Positions 32,762 to 41,201 of a DNA stretch of 64,000 nt are shown piece after piece. This stretch comes from Halpernia humi (GTDB taxonomy: Bacteria > Bacteroidota > Bacteroidia > Flavobacteriales > Weeksellaceae), in NCBI RefSeq assembly GCF_900108025.1, contig NZ_FNUS01000002.1:310001-374000 (forward strand), read 5' to 3'. Under the pieces are notes generated by a model. It was not told where the DNA came from. It was given only the letters and a program-made list of their open reading frames with translations, and ran no database searches. Both the position numbers and the translations under genes were made by a program. Every line of letters starts with the position of its first letter. Within the stretch, counting starts at the first letter, position 1.

Positions 32762-34701
32762 ACCTCAACTTGATCCGCCAAAAACGACCATTCTTCCAAA
32801 GCCAAATTCAATTCTTCTTTTTTAGAATTGTAATTTTCTAAAGTTTGTTCTGAAGGATTTTCTGTGGTAAAAGATTTTTCTAAAGTTTCAACTTCAGTTT
32901 CCAATTCTGTAATTTTTTCTTCTACTTTTTTTATTTTATTGATGAGATTTTTCTGCTCTTTGCTAACTAAAGTTGTCGGTTGGTGGTTGTCGGTTGATGG
33001 TTTTTCAACTGCAATTTTTTTCGCAGAAACCGAGTTTGCATCTTTTTCCAATTGCAATTTAGAACGTTCCGCAGAAATCTCTCGGATGCTTTCCTTTTGT
33101 CGGTATTCTAAGTATTCATCAATGTTACCAAGGAATTCTTTCATTCTTCCATCACGGAATTCGAAGATTTTATCAGCCAAACCTTGAAGAAATTCACGGT
33201 CGTGGGAAATCACAATTAAAGTGCCTTCATATTTATTTAAAGCCAGTTTTATAATTTCTTTGGACTGAATATCCAGGTGATTCGTCGGCTCATCCATAAT
33301 TAAAACATTGAACGGACGCAAAAGTAATTTACACAAAGCCAAACGGTTTCTTTCCCCACCGGAAAGTACTTTCGTTTTTTTCGTTACATCGTCGCCTTGG
33401 AAGAGAAAACTTCCCAATAAATCCCGAACTCTTGGTCGCGTTTCTTCGGTTGCAGCGTCTTCCGCTTCTTCTAAAACGGTTTTATTTGGCGTTAAAACTT
33501 CTTCTTGGTTTTGTGCAAAATAACCAATATTTACGTTGTGACCAAGATTCCATTCGCCAGTATAATCTTTAATTTCACCCGATAAAATTTTGGCTAAAGT
33601 GGTTTTCCCTTGTCCATTTTGTCCAAGCAAAGCAATTTTTTCACCACGCTCTACAAAGAAATCTACGCCATCAAAAACTTGTTTATCGCCGTATGATTTT
33701 CCTAAATTTTTGGCTTCAAAAATCACTTTTCCGGGAACAATGCTTTGCACGAAACGGATATTGAATTTAGAAACATCTTCGTTATCCACTTCAATGCGTT
33801 CAATTTTATCTAATTTTTTAATTAAAGATTGGGCAAAAGAAGATTTGGTAGCAGACGCGCGAAAACGGTTGATGTTGTCTTCCATTTGCTTGATTTCCAC
33901 ATCCTGATTTTTCTTCGCCTGAATCTGCTTTTCTTTTCGCTCTTTGCTTAGTTCCAAATATTTGGAATAATTGGCTTTATAATCATCCACTTTTTTATTA
34001 TTGATGTCAAAAGTGCGGTTGCAAACCGACGTCATAAACTGTTTATCGTGACTTACCAAAACAATCGCGCCATTGTAAGTTTTAAGAAAATCTTCCAGCC
34101 AAATGATGGATTCCATGTCCAAATGGTTGGTTGGCTCATCGAGAAGTAATAAATCATTTTTTTGAAGTAACAATTTTGCCAGTTCAATTCGCATTCTCCA
34201 ACCGCCGGAAAATTCATCAGTAATTTTTTTGAAATCATCGGCTTTAAAACCGAGACCAAAAAGCACTTTTTCTACGTCGCCTTCAAGATTATAAGCGTCG
34301 TGATGCATCAACAAATCATTCAAATCCGTCATTCTTTGGATGAGTTGCGCATAATCATCACTTTCGTAGTCGGTTCTTGTTGCTAGTTGTTCATTAACTT
34401 CATCCAGTTCATTTTTAAGTAAATTGATTTGTTCAAAAGCCTGCATGGTTTCGTCCCAAACGGTTCTTCCTTTTACAAAATCTAAATCCTGTTTTAAAAA
34501 ACCGATGGTAATATTTCCTTCGGGAACGATTGTGCCTTCATAGAAGTTAATTCCGCCGGTAAACATTTTTAAAAGCGTTGATTTTCCGGCACCATTTTTC
34601 CCAACAAGACCAATTTTATCATCTTTTTTGATGGTAAAATTTACGTTTGAAAATAAATAATTTCCCGAGTGATGAAGACCTAAGCCCTGAACTGAAAGCA
34701 C
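32758..34701 (-). CDS. ABC-F family ATPase
   Basis: 647 residues with two nucleotide-binding domains and no membrane segment. Walker A GKNGAGKST (first) and GQNGQGKTT (second); signatures FSGGWRMRIELAKLLL and LSGGERNRLALCKLLL; Walker B DLLLLDEPTNHLD and VLIMDEPTNHLD. ABC-F proteins act on ribosomes in translation (EttA-like) or in tolerance to stalls or antibiotics. The C-terminal about 100 residues are a coiled coil (LINKIKKVEEKITELETEVE), as in Uup-type members. The sub-class cannot be fixed. Confidence 0.94.
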   Translation of the reverse strand: MLSVQGLGLHHSGNYLFSNVNFTIKKDDKIGLVGKNGAGKSTLLKMFTGGINFYEGTIVPEGNITIGFLKQDLDFVKGRTVWDETMQAFEQINLLKNELDEVNEQLATRTDYESDDYAQLIQRMTDLNDLLMHHDAYNLEGDVEKVLFGLGFKADDFKKITDEFSGGWRMRIELAKLLLQKNDLLLLDEPTNHLDMESIIWLEDFLKTYNGAIVLVSHDKQFMTSVCNRTFDINNKKVDDYKANYSKYLELSKERKEKQIQAKKNQDVEIKQMEDNINRFRASATKSSFAQSLIKKLDKIERIEVDNEDVSKFNIRFVQSIVPGKVIFEAKNLGKSYGDKQVFDGVDFFVERGEKIALLGQNGQGKTTLAKILSGEIKDYTGEWNLGHNVNIGYFAQNQEEVLTPNKTVLEEAEDAATEETRPRVRDLLGSFLFQGDDVTKKTKVLSGGERNRLALCKLLLRPFNVLIMDEPTNHLDIQSKEIIKLALNKYEGTLIVISHDREFLQGLADKIFEFRDGRMKEFLGNIDEYLEYRQKESIREISAERSKLQLEKDANSVSAKKIAVEKPSTDNHQPTTLVSKEQKNLINKIKKVEEKITELETEVETLEKSFTTENPSEQTLENYNSKKEELNLALEEWSFLADQVEV

Positions 34702-34902
34702 GCTTTAAAAATTTAAAATTAAACTGTTTTTTGAATTTGCAAAAGTAGTGATTTTCAAGGGATTTGAAAATGCTTTTTATTTTATCTTTAAATATGTCTT
34801 AAAATTGATTTGATTGATGATAAAATGCAATATATATCAATCAATTTGATGTAAAGGTATTAATGTAATTTATGAGAAATATAAAACATATAAATAATAA
34901 TT

Positions 34903-34922
34903 AATGAATAAATTTATTCATT
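34903..34922. promoter_or_regulatory. Perfect 20-base palindrome upstream of DUF6671 - Sua5
   Basis: AATGAATAAATTTATTCATT is a perfect palindrome, followed within two bases by TTTTTGC (a degraded -7, CATTTTTG at 34919-34926). It is a plausible operator 80 bases before the gene. Confidence 0.4.
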
Positions 34923-34998
34923 TTTGCAAATGAAATTTTAATTATATAGTTGCTGTTGGGAATTGTGAAGCAATTTCTAATGATTTAATTTAAGACTT

Positions 34999-35835
34999 AT
35001 GTTTCAAGGACGAACCTTATTAATTGTGACTAAACATGAAAAGGAAAAAGTGATTGCGCCTTTGCTAGAAAAAGAATTAGGCGTAAATTGTGTAGTTTCT
35101 AGCAATTTTGATACTGACGAATTGGGTACGTTTACTGGCGAGATTGAACGGAAAGAAGATCCGATTAAGACGGTTAGAAAAAAATGTCTTCAAGCAATGG
35201 AATATTCTAATTGTGATTTGGCGGTTGCGAGCGAAGGTTCGTTTGGGCCGCATCCAACAGTGTTTTTTTCATATGCCGATGATGAATTTGTTATTTTTAT
35301 TGATAAAAAAAATAATTTTGAAATTATTGGTCGAAATCTTAGTCTTGAAACTAATTTTAATGCGAAATTTGTAAATTGTGAAAAAGAATTACATGAATTC
35401 GCAAATAATGTAGGATTTCCGGCGCATGCTTTAATTTTAAGAAAAGATAAAAATGATTTTTCGAATATCGTAAAAGGAATTACAGATTCATACGACTTAG
35501 ATTTAGCATATCAGAAATTAAGTGGTGAAGACGGAAAAGTGTATGCAGAGACAGATATGAGGGCGCTTTATAATCCTACACGTATGAAAGTGATTGAGAA
35601 GGCAACGCTTGATTTGGTAAAACAGATACATTCTAAATGCCCAAATTGTAAAATACCAGGTTTTTCGGTCATCGAAGTTAAAAAAGGTTTGCCATGTGAA
35701 GAATGCCATTTTCCAACTAAAGGAACCTTAAGTTATATTTATTCATGTAAAAAATGCAGTTTTAGTAAAGAAGAATATTTTCCGAATAAAGTTTTTGTTC
35801 AAAGTGCAGAATTTTGCGATATATGTAATCCATAA
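34999..35835 (+). CDS. DUF6671 family protein
   Basis: 278 residues. The start FQGRTLLIVTKHEKEKVIAPLLE and the blocks LGTFTGEIERKEDPIKTVRKKC, LAVASEGSFGPHP and GFPAHALILR fit DUF6671. A C-terminal zinc-ribbon pair is present: CPNC at about 214-217 and CEEC at about 233-236, then CKKC and CDIC. The function is not known. The gene ends 3 bases before sua5, so they share a transcript and perhaps a tRNA or RNA role (inference). Confidence 0.8.
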   Translation: MFQGRTLLIVTKHEKEKVIAPLLEKELGVNCVVSSNFDTDELGTFTGEIERKEDPIKTVRKKCLQAMEYSNCDLAVASEGSFGPHPTVFFSYADDEFVIFIDKKNNFEIIGRNLSLETNFNAKFVNCEKELHEFANNVGFPAHALILRKDKNDFSNIVKGITDSYDLDLAYQKLSGEDGKVYAETDMRALYNPTRMKVIEKATLDLVKQIHSKCPNCKIPGFSVIEVKKGLPCEECHFPTKGTLSYIYSCKKCSFSKEEYFPNKVFVQSAEFCDICNP

Positions 35836-35838
35836 AAA

Positions 35839-36795
35839 ATGATTAGTAAAGATTTAGATTTAGCCGTTAAAATATTAGAAGATGATGGTGTGATTGGTTT
35901 TCCTACCGAGACCGTTTATGGTTTGGCCGGTAATATTTTTAGTGAAAAAGCAATAAATAATATTTTTAATATAAAAAAAAGACCACTTTTTAATCCTTTA
36001 ATTGTTCATCTAAAAAGTATTGAAGAATTAGGAAATGTTGCTTCTGAAATTCCTGAAATTGCTTTAAAATTGGCAACTGCATTTTGGCCAGGTCCGTTAA
36101 CGCTTTTATTACCTAAAAAAGATTGCATACCAGACTTAATCACTGCTGGAAAACCAACTGTAGCAGTAAGGATACCAAATCATCCGATGGCACTATCGCT
36201 CTTGAGACGTTTAGAATTTCCTTTGGCAGCACCAAGTGCGAATCCTTTCAAAAGGATAAGCCCGACAAAAGCACAACATGTTGAGAATTATTTTGGGAGC
36301 GACATTGAAATGGTTTTGGATGGTGGAATTTGTAAAACTGGGGTAGAATCTACAATTGTTGGGTTTGATAATAGTGAAGTGATTATTTATCGCCTTGGCG
36401 GAATTTCTGTTGAAGAAATAAAAAAAATAACTAAAAAAGTTACTATTTTTAATAAAAATAATGATAGCCCAGAAGCACCAGGGATGCTTCTAAAACATTA
36501 CGCCCCCAAAACGCCTTTAATTTTTACTAAAAATATTGCCGAAGAAATTTCAAAAAATAAAAATAAAAAAGCGGGTATTTTACTTTTTGGTCAATCTAAC
36601 TTAAAATTACCAGATAATTTTCAACAAATAATTTTATCTGAAAGTGAGAATTTAGAGGAAGCCACCTTTAGATTTTATGAATCTTTGCATTTGATGGATG
36701 AAATGAATCTTGAAGTTATTATTTCGCAACCCTTTCCTGATACCGGTTTAGGACGTGTTCTTAATGATAAATTATCTCGTGCTTCTTTCGAATAA
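35839..36795 (+). CDS. sua5: L-threonylcarbamoyladenylate synthase, Sua5 type
   Basis: The enzyme makes L-threonylcarbamoyl-AMP for the t6A modification of tRNAs reading ANN codons. 318 residues: a YrdC domain (about 1-200) with GFPTETVYGLAGN at 19-31, KKRPLFNPLIVHL at about 46-58, and SANPFKRISPTKAQHV, plus a C-terminal Sua5 domain after the linker with PGMLLKHYAPKTPL. Both domains are intact. It is the last ordinary chromosomal gene before the junction of the copper island. Confidence 0.94.
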   Translation: MISKDLDLAVKILEDDGVIGFPTETVYGLAGNIFSEKAINNIFNIKKRPLFNPLIVHLKSIEELGNVASEIPEIALKLATAFWPGPLTLLLPKKDCIPDLITAGKPTVAVRIPNHPMALSLLRRLEFPLAAPSANPFKRISPTKAQHVENYFGSDIEMVLDGGICKTGVESTIVGFDNSEVIIYRLGGISVEEIKKITKKVTIFNKNNDSPEAPGMLLKHYAPKTPLIFTKNIAEEISKNKNKKAGILLFGQSNLKLPDNFQQIILSESENLEEATFRFYESLHLMDEMNLEVIISQPFPDTGLGRVLNDKLSRASFE

Positions 36796-36805
36796 GGTAT
36801 ATAAC

Positions 36806-36833
36806 GAAAAAACGCCCTGAAAATCAAGGCGTT
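36806..36833 (-). terminator. Minus-strand terminator next to the tRNA-like fragment
   Basis: AACGCCCTGA and TCAAGGCGTT form a stem; on the minus strand it is followed by TTTTTT (complement of 36806-36810 and beyond), so it ends transcripts running leftwards, as a former tRNA gene would. Confidence 0.5.
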
Positions 36834-36844
36834 GTATATAAAAT

Positions 36845-36862
36845 TGCAGACCCACAGGGATT
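36845..36862 (-). repeat. tRNA 3'-end-like fragment, probable attachment site
   Basis: On the minus strand: AATCCCTGTGGGTCTGCA, which has the layout of the end of a tRNA T loop, T stem and acceptor strand with discriminator A. No full tRNA accompanies it. Such fragments mark the ends of elements integrated into tRNA genes. The tRNA identity cannot be told. Confidence 0.45.
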
Positions 36863-36870
36863 AAAGTTAA

Positions 36871-36942
36871 ACAACAGTACACAACACTACACAACTATTT
36901 TACTGATATTGAATGTTTTACAAAAATTAAAACAACACTACA
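36871..36942. repeat. Phased 10-bp repeats (ACAACANTAC)
   Basis: ACAACAGTAC at 36871-36880, ACAACACTAC at 36881-36890 and ACAAC at 36891 follow without gap, one helical turn each; ACAACACTACA recurs at 36932-36942. They look like binding sites for one protein, for example integrase arm sites. Confidence 0.55.
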
Positions 36943-36972
36943 TATCTATAAAACACTCTGAACGAAACCAAA

Positions 36973-37004
36973 TTTAGTCCCCGATTTTGAAAACGGGGAC
37001 TAAA
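36973..37004. terminator. Strong inverted repeat, possible terminator
   Basis: TTTAGTCCCCG (36973-36983) and CGGGGACTAAA (36994-37004) are exact complements around a 10-base loop. Only a weak A/T tract flanks it on each side. Confidence 0.5.
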
Positions 37005-37280
37005 AATTAGAGGTTGTTTAAATTATATTTTTAAAAAAACAACTACAGGAGAATGTTTAAATTTAAAAACTTTCAGATAATAAAAAAATTTGCCTTGTTG
37101 AAAAATGATTCTACACCATAGTTTCTCAAAACTTAAACGCATATGTAAGTTGAGCGGCTATAGAATGAAAATTAACAATATAAAGATAACTTCAAATATT
37201 TATTTAAACAGTTTTAGAATATTAAAAAAGTGAATTGTCAAACATTAGGCTATTATTGTTTTTTTATATAAATAAATAGT

Positions 37281-37288
37281 TAAATTTG
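37281..37288 (+). promoter_or_regulatory. -7 element before the Cys-rich gene
   Basis: TAAATTTG at 37281-37288, 15 bases before the ATG at 37304; TTG at 37256-37258 lies 22 bases upstream. Confidence 0.45.
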
Positions 37289-37303
37289 CATATCTCTTAA
37301 ATA

Positions 37304-37720
37304 ATGATGCTGAATTATTTCAAATCGATATCTTTTATATTTCTATTAGGACTTTTTTTAGTTCCAACTAGTATTGATGCTTGCCAAAAAGAAAGTTATC
37401 AAGCAACTAAAGAGTTGAAGAAAGTAAAAACTCATATCATTGCCACTTTTTCTAAATTAGAAAGTTCATGTGAAAGTGGAACGTGCATAGAAGGATGTTG
37501 CGACAAAAAAACCAAAGGTTGTGGTCATGCTGATTGCAATGGTAATTGCAATGTAAGTTCTTGTTTTACTGGTGGTTCAGGCGCATCAGGCACATTGGAA
37601 AATTTCAAAGTGCAAAATAATAATACTGATTTGTCGCTTTTAGAAAAAAGTTTCTTTTTCTACATAAACTCTAACTATTTAGCAGGAATTTACCCAATTT
37701 GGCAACCGCCAAAAATATGA
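37304..37720 (+). CDS. Cys-rich secreted protein of metal-resistance islands
   Basis: 138 residues (ATG at 37304, or the next codon). A signal peptide (to about IDAC) is followed by a central Cys cluster, CESGTCIEGCC then CGHADCNGNCNVSSC, nine or more Cys within about 45 residues, and a C-terminal hydrophobic-aromatic end, YPIWQPPKI. I recall similar proteins with this end in flavobacterial heavy-metal regions, without a known function. The cluster could bind Cu or another soft metal in the periplasm or at the outer membrane. First gene inside the island. Confidence 0.65.
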   Translation: MMLNYFKSISFIFLLGLFLVPTSIDACQKESYQATKELKKVKTHIIATFSKLESSCESGTCIEGCCDKKTKGCGHADCNGNCNVSSCFTGGSGASGTLENFKVQNNNTDLSLLEKSFFFYINSNYLAGIYPIWQPPKI

Positions 37721-38001
37721 TAGATTTTTCTCCTTACAGCCAAAATTGCGTTTTGTACAGAAATATCTGTATTCTTATTATTTGTTTTAAATAGGTTTGA
37801 ATTTAACACTTCAACTATTTAAATGAGATGTTTCGAATTATAAATAGTTATTCTAAACTATTCAATTTTCCTGTATAATTTCTTATTCAATCTATTCTAA
37901 CCAAAATTCATAATGTAATTTTTTGAAGAATTTATCCAGTATAGGATATTTTCATATTATTCAAAGGCATTAGATCGTGATCCCAATTATAAAAAAAATC
38001 T

Positions 38002-38559
38002 ATGAAAACAACATTATATATTAAAAATATGGTTTGTTACCGTTGCAAAACAGCCGTACAAAAGGAAATTGAAACTTTAGGTTTTGATATTGATTCTCTT
38101 GAATTAGGACAGGCAGTTTTAAATAATATTACGTCTTTTGATATTGCAAAACTTACAATTTCTTTAAATAAATTGGGCTTTGAAGTGCTCAAAGAAGAAA
38201 CAGACGTATTGGTAGAAGAAATAAAAATAGCAATTATTAATAAAGTCGACAAACAGGACCATTCCAATCTTTCTGCATTTTTAAGTGCCATTTTTAATAA
38301 GTCTTATCCTGTATTAAGTAAATTATTTAGTTTAAATGAAGGCATAACCATTGAAAAATACCGAATTAATTTACAGATGGAAAAAGTAAAGGAAATGATC
38401 CAGTTGGGAGAAATGAATTTTTCAGAGATAGCCTACAGTCTAGATTATAATAATAGCGGACATCTGGCGAAACAATTTAAACACGAAACAGGCATGTCTA
38501 TGACGGAATTTAAAAACCTGCGAAAATGGAACAGAAAATCTATTGATGATATTGTGTAA
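38002..38559 (+). CDS. AraC-type regulator with an HMA-like metal-binding N-terminus
   Basis: 185 residues in two parts. Residues 1-75 follow an HMA-like plan (TTLYIKNMVCYRCKTAVQKEIETLGF), with C-x-x-C in the NMVCYRC loop where HMA domains bind Cu+. The C-terminal about 95 residues carry an AraC helix-turn-helix (MNFSEIAYSLDYNNSGHLAKQFKHETGMSMTEFK-like text, best seen in EIAYSLDYNNSGHLAKQFK). The canonical second helix-turn-helix is present. A one-component copper sensor is a natural inference. It stands alone before a 549-base gap and the SHOCT gene. Confidence 0.8.
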   Translation: MKTTLYIKNMVCYRCKTAVQKEIETLGFDIDSLELGQAVLNNITSFDIAKLTISLNKLGFEVLKEETDVLVEEIKIAIINKVDKQDHSNLSAFLSAIFNKSYPVLSKLFSLNEGITIEKYRINLQMEKVKEMIQLGEMNFSEIAYSLDYNNSGHLAKQFKHETGMSMTEFKNLRKWNRKSIDDIV

Positions 38560-39108
38560 GTAATAAACCGAATTCTACCAAGAATTAGAAATTATAGTAC
38601 CTACATTTGTATAGTAAGAAATAATTATCTAAAGACTTAAACATTTAATTTTCAAGGGTTTCCTTTGAAAGCAATGTAAAAAATCTCTGCAAATTATTTT
38701 GTAAAGTCGATTTTGTTCCAAACAAAAGTAAATCTTGGAAGTAATAAAACCCAAGTTGCATTGAGCATCTATGCTCCGACATTATTCAGCAAACTTTTAA
38801 GAGGAGAAAGGCATCAAAGAAGAGTTGATGTTATATTTCGACGCTAAAAGTTCTCTTCAAGATTGATACGATAAACATTGTCTTCGGCAGTTCTATCAAG
38901 ATTCTTTTTATCCGTGACATCAAAATTAATCAAAATTCTACACTGTAGCCAAATTGCAGTTTACTTCGCCGCACATTGAACTACTGGTTTATTGCAAACA
39001 TACACCACTATATTTAGGGAAAAGCAACAACTTTATTAAGTATAGAATAAACATTTATCACTTGCAAAAATAACAGAAACAAATTATTAACAAACAAAAA
39101 CAAAAATT
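38560..39108. other. Gene-free region with possible remains of a gene
   Basis: About 549 bases. On the minus strand a frame ends at TAG (38844-38846) and reads back through INFDVTDKKNLDRTAEDNVYR-like coding text to about 38930, beyond which stops and frame changes appear; it looks like a decayed gene. No terminal repeats or transposase motifs are seen. The last about 60 bases are A-rich, leading to the SHOCT gene. Confidence 0.4.
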
Positions 39109-39327
39109 ATGAATTATTACGACGGAAGTTTTGGAGGTATGCACCTAATATGGTGGATTTTATGGTTCTTCTTTATCGCCTGGATATTTTTTATTCCTGC
39201 AGATATTCCTTACCAAAAAAGTAAAAAAGAAAGTCCATTAGACATCTTGAAAAAACGATTTGCCCAAGGTGAGATAAGTAAAGAGGAATTTAATGAGGCG
39301 AAAACAATTATCAATTCGGCTACTTAA
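39109..39327 (+). CDS. SHOCT domain membrane protein
   Basis: 72 residues. One transmembrane segment (about 14-30, WWILWFFFIAWIFFI) precedes a C-terminal SHOCT motif (PLDILKKRFAQGEISKEEFNEAKTII). SHOCT tails are short oligomerisation or interaction modules. Here it is the first gene of a run with DUF5676 16 bases on. Common beside heavy-metal genes in this class. Confidence 0.85.
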   Translation: MNYYDGSFGGMHLIWWILWFFFIAWIFFIPADIPYQKSKKESPLDILKKRFAQGEISKEEFNEAKTIINSAT

Positions 39328-39343
39328 CCTTTAAAAAAATATT

Positions 39344-39643
39344 ATGTACAAATTAAATGTAAAAAAACTGGGATTTGCTTTAGGGCTTACAGGTGCAATT
39401 ATTTACTTGGGCTGTATGCTGGTTATGGCAACGGCCGGAAAAGAAGGCTCAATTGTATTTTTCAACAGTTTATTGCACGGCCTTGATGTTTCGACCATCA
39501 TTAGAATGAACGTGTCTTTATCGGAAGCCTTACTTGGAATCTTACAAACATTTATTTTAGGATTTATTGTGGGTGCTTTCATTGCGGCTTTTTACAACGC
39601 GCAGATCAAAACACACGATATAAAATCAACAGAGAGTTTTTAA
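39344..39643 (+). CDS. DUF5676 family membrane protein
   Basis: 99 residues with two transmembrane segments (about 10-32 and 61-84). FALGLTGAIIYLGCMLV and GILQTFILGFIVGAFIAAFYN follow DUF5676. Function unknown, often near copper or mercury genes. Sits 16 bases after the SHOCT gene. Confidence 0.75.
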   Translation: MYKLNVKKLGFALGLTGAIIYLGCMLVMATAGKEGSIVFFNSLLHGLDVSTIIRMNVSLSEALLGILQTFILGFIVGAFIAAFYNAQIKTHDIKSTESF

Positions 39644-39746
39644 GTTCTAATAAGTTTGCTAGATTAAGATTCCTAATCAACGACATAATTGGAAATCTCA
39701 ATTGTTTTCACCAATTCTTTAAATCAAATAAAAACAGATTTTAAAT

Positions 39747-41096
39747 ATGAAAAATGCCCTCACAGAAAAAAATAAACTCTCACTCATAGGTTCCATTTCA
39801 TTGGGAACGGGAGTCATGATTGGGGCGGGGATATTTGTATTGATGGGACAAATTGCAGAATTAGTAGGAGATTTATTTCCCATAGTTTTCGTCGCGGGTG
39901 CAATAGTGGTCGGATTTAGTTCTTATTCTTACGTGAAATTTTCTAATGCGTTTCCTTCTTCAGGTGGCGTGGTGAAATTTTTAAATAAGTCTTATGGACC
40001 CGGAACGACTACAGGAGTTTTTTCTCTTTTGATGTACGTTTCAATGGTTGTTTCAGAAAGTTTAGTTGCAGGAACTTTTGGAGCGTACACACTTCGACTC
40101 TTTCCGGATAGTTTTTCGGGTTACGCTTCGATTCTTGGTGTTTTACTTTTGGTAACGGCGTACATCGTTAATATTTTAGGAAATAAGGTAATTGGCGCAA
40201 CCGCCACTTTTACCGCAATCATAAAGGTCGCAGGTATTGCATTACTCGCAGTTGCAGGACTCATCGTTTCAGGACTTGTAGATATTAAAGGCGATTATGT
40301 TGCTAAAAATGCTGCAGAATTGCCGCAAAGTTTTGGTTTTATCGCAGCGTTAGCGCTAGCCATTCTTGCTTATAAAGGTTTTACCACCATTACTAATCAA
40401 GGTGGGGATATTGTAAATCCACATAAAAATGTCGGACGTTCCATAATAATCTCTATTGTGCTTTGTACTTTTATTTATGTCACGTTGGCTCTCTCTGTGG
40501 CAGGCGGATTAAGTATCCCTGAAATTATCGAAGCAAAAGATTATGCTTTGGCTGCTGCTGCAAAACCGGTTTTTGGAGTTTGGGGTTCCTGGATCACCAT
40601 TTTACTTGCCATTATAGCAACATTTTCAGGAGTGATAGCCAGCGTTTTTTCCTCTTCCAGATTATTAGGAATGTTGAGCAGTATGAAACAGGTGCCATCA
40701 TTAAAACGGATGGGAAATTTTAAAAACCCTTCACTCATCTTTACTGTGGCGCTCGCAATTTTGCTCACGATGTTGCTCAATTTAACGCGAATAGCATCGA
40801 TAGGAGCCATCTTTTATTTAATCATGGATATTGCGATTCACTGGGGTTTGTTTAAGCATTTGAGGAAGGAAGTGAAATTTCAACCTGCTATTCCACTAAT
40901 TGCAATTGTAATGGACGTCGCCATACTTTCTGCTTTTCTCTATATAAAATATTTGAGTGATGCTTTCATACTAATTGTGGCAGCGATTGGGATTGTTTTA
41001 ATATTAATTGCGGAGCGATTATTTATGGCTTCCCACACCAATGATAGAGGGGAAATGGCAATGGGAATGGAAGACGAAGCAGATGCAGAAAAATAG
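39747..41096 (+). CDS. APC family permease of the island
   Basis: 449 residues with about 12 transmembrane segments. LSLIGSISLGTGVMIGAGIFVLMG is the TM1 motif and AYKGFTTITNQGGDIVNP the TM6 to loop region. It is a diverged paralogue of the chromosomal permease at 20286 (shared KDYxLAxAAKP block) and ends with a Met/Glu-rich tail (GEMAMGMEDEADAEK). Substrate is not known; why it stays with copper genes is unclear. Confidence 0.88.
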   Translation: MKNALTEKNKLSLIGSISLGTGVMIGAGIFVLMGQIAELVGDLFPIVFVAGAIVVGFSSYSYVKFSNAFPSSGGVVKFLNKSYGPGTTTGVFSLLMYVSMVVSESLVAGTFGAYTLRLFPDSFSGYASILGVLLLVTAYIVNILGNKVIGATATFTAIIKVAGIALLAVAGLIVSGLVDIKGDYVAKNAAELPQSFGFIAALALAILAYKGFTTITNQGGDIVNPHKNVGRSIIISIVLCTFIYVTLALSVAGGLSIPEIIEAKDYALAAAAKPVFGVWGSWITILLAIIATFSGVIASVFSSSRLLGMLSSMKQVPSLKRMGNFKNPSLIFTVALAILLTMLLNLTRIASIGAIFYLIMDIAIHWGLFKHLRKEVKFQPAIPLIAIVMDVAILSAFLYIKYLSDAFILIVAAIGIVLILIAERLFMASHTNDRGEMAMGMEDEADAEK

Positions 41097-41201
41097 AATG
41101 AGTTACAAGGGTACAAAACTGAAATCGCAGAGATTTCTTTAATCAAATTAAAAAGACAAATTTATAATAAAACAATTTTTTAACAATTTAAATACATCAT
41201 T

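Larger units (their letters stand above)
36796..37303. other. Gene-free junction region of the copper island
   Basis: About 508 bases without a gene. It holds a terminator hairpin working on the minus strand (36811-36833), a tRNA-3'-end-like fragment (36845-36862), 10-bp repeats (36871-36890 and 36932-36942), a strong inverted repeat (36973-37004) and a promoter for the next gene. The stretch 37005-37250 shows nothing more. Confidence 0.65.

Noticed and set aside
36871-36942. Replication origin iterons
   Set aside because: Only three to four short repeats and no replication gene nearby; an integrase-type binding array fits the setting better.
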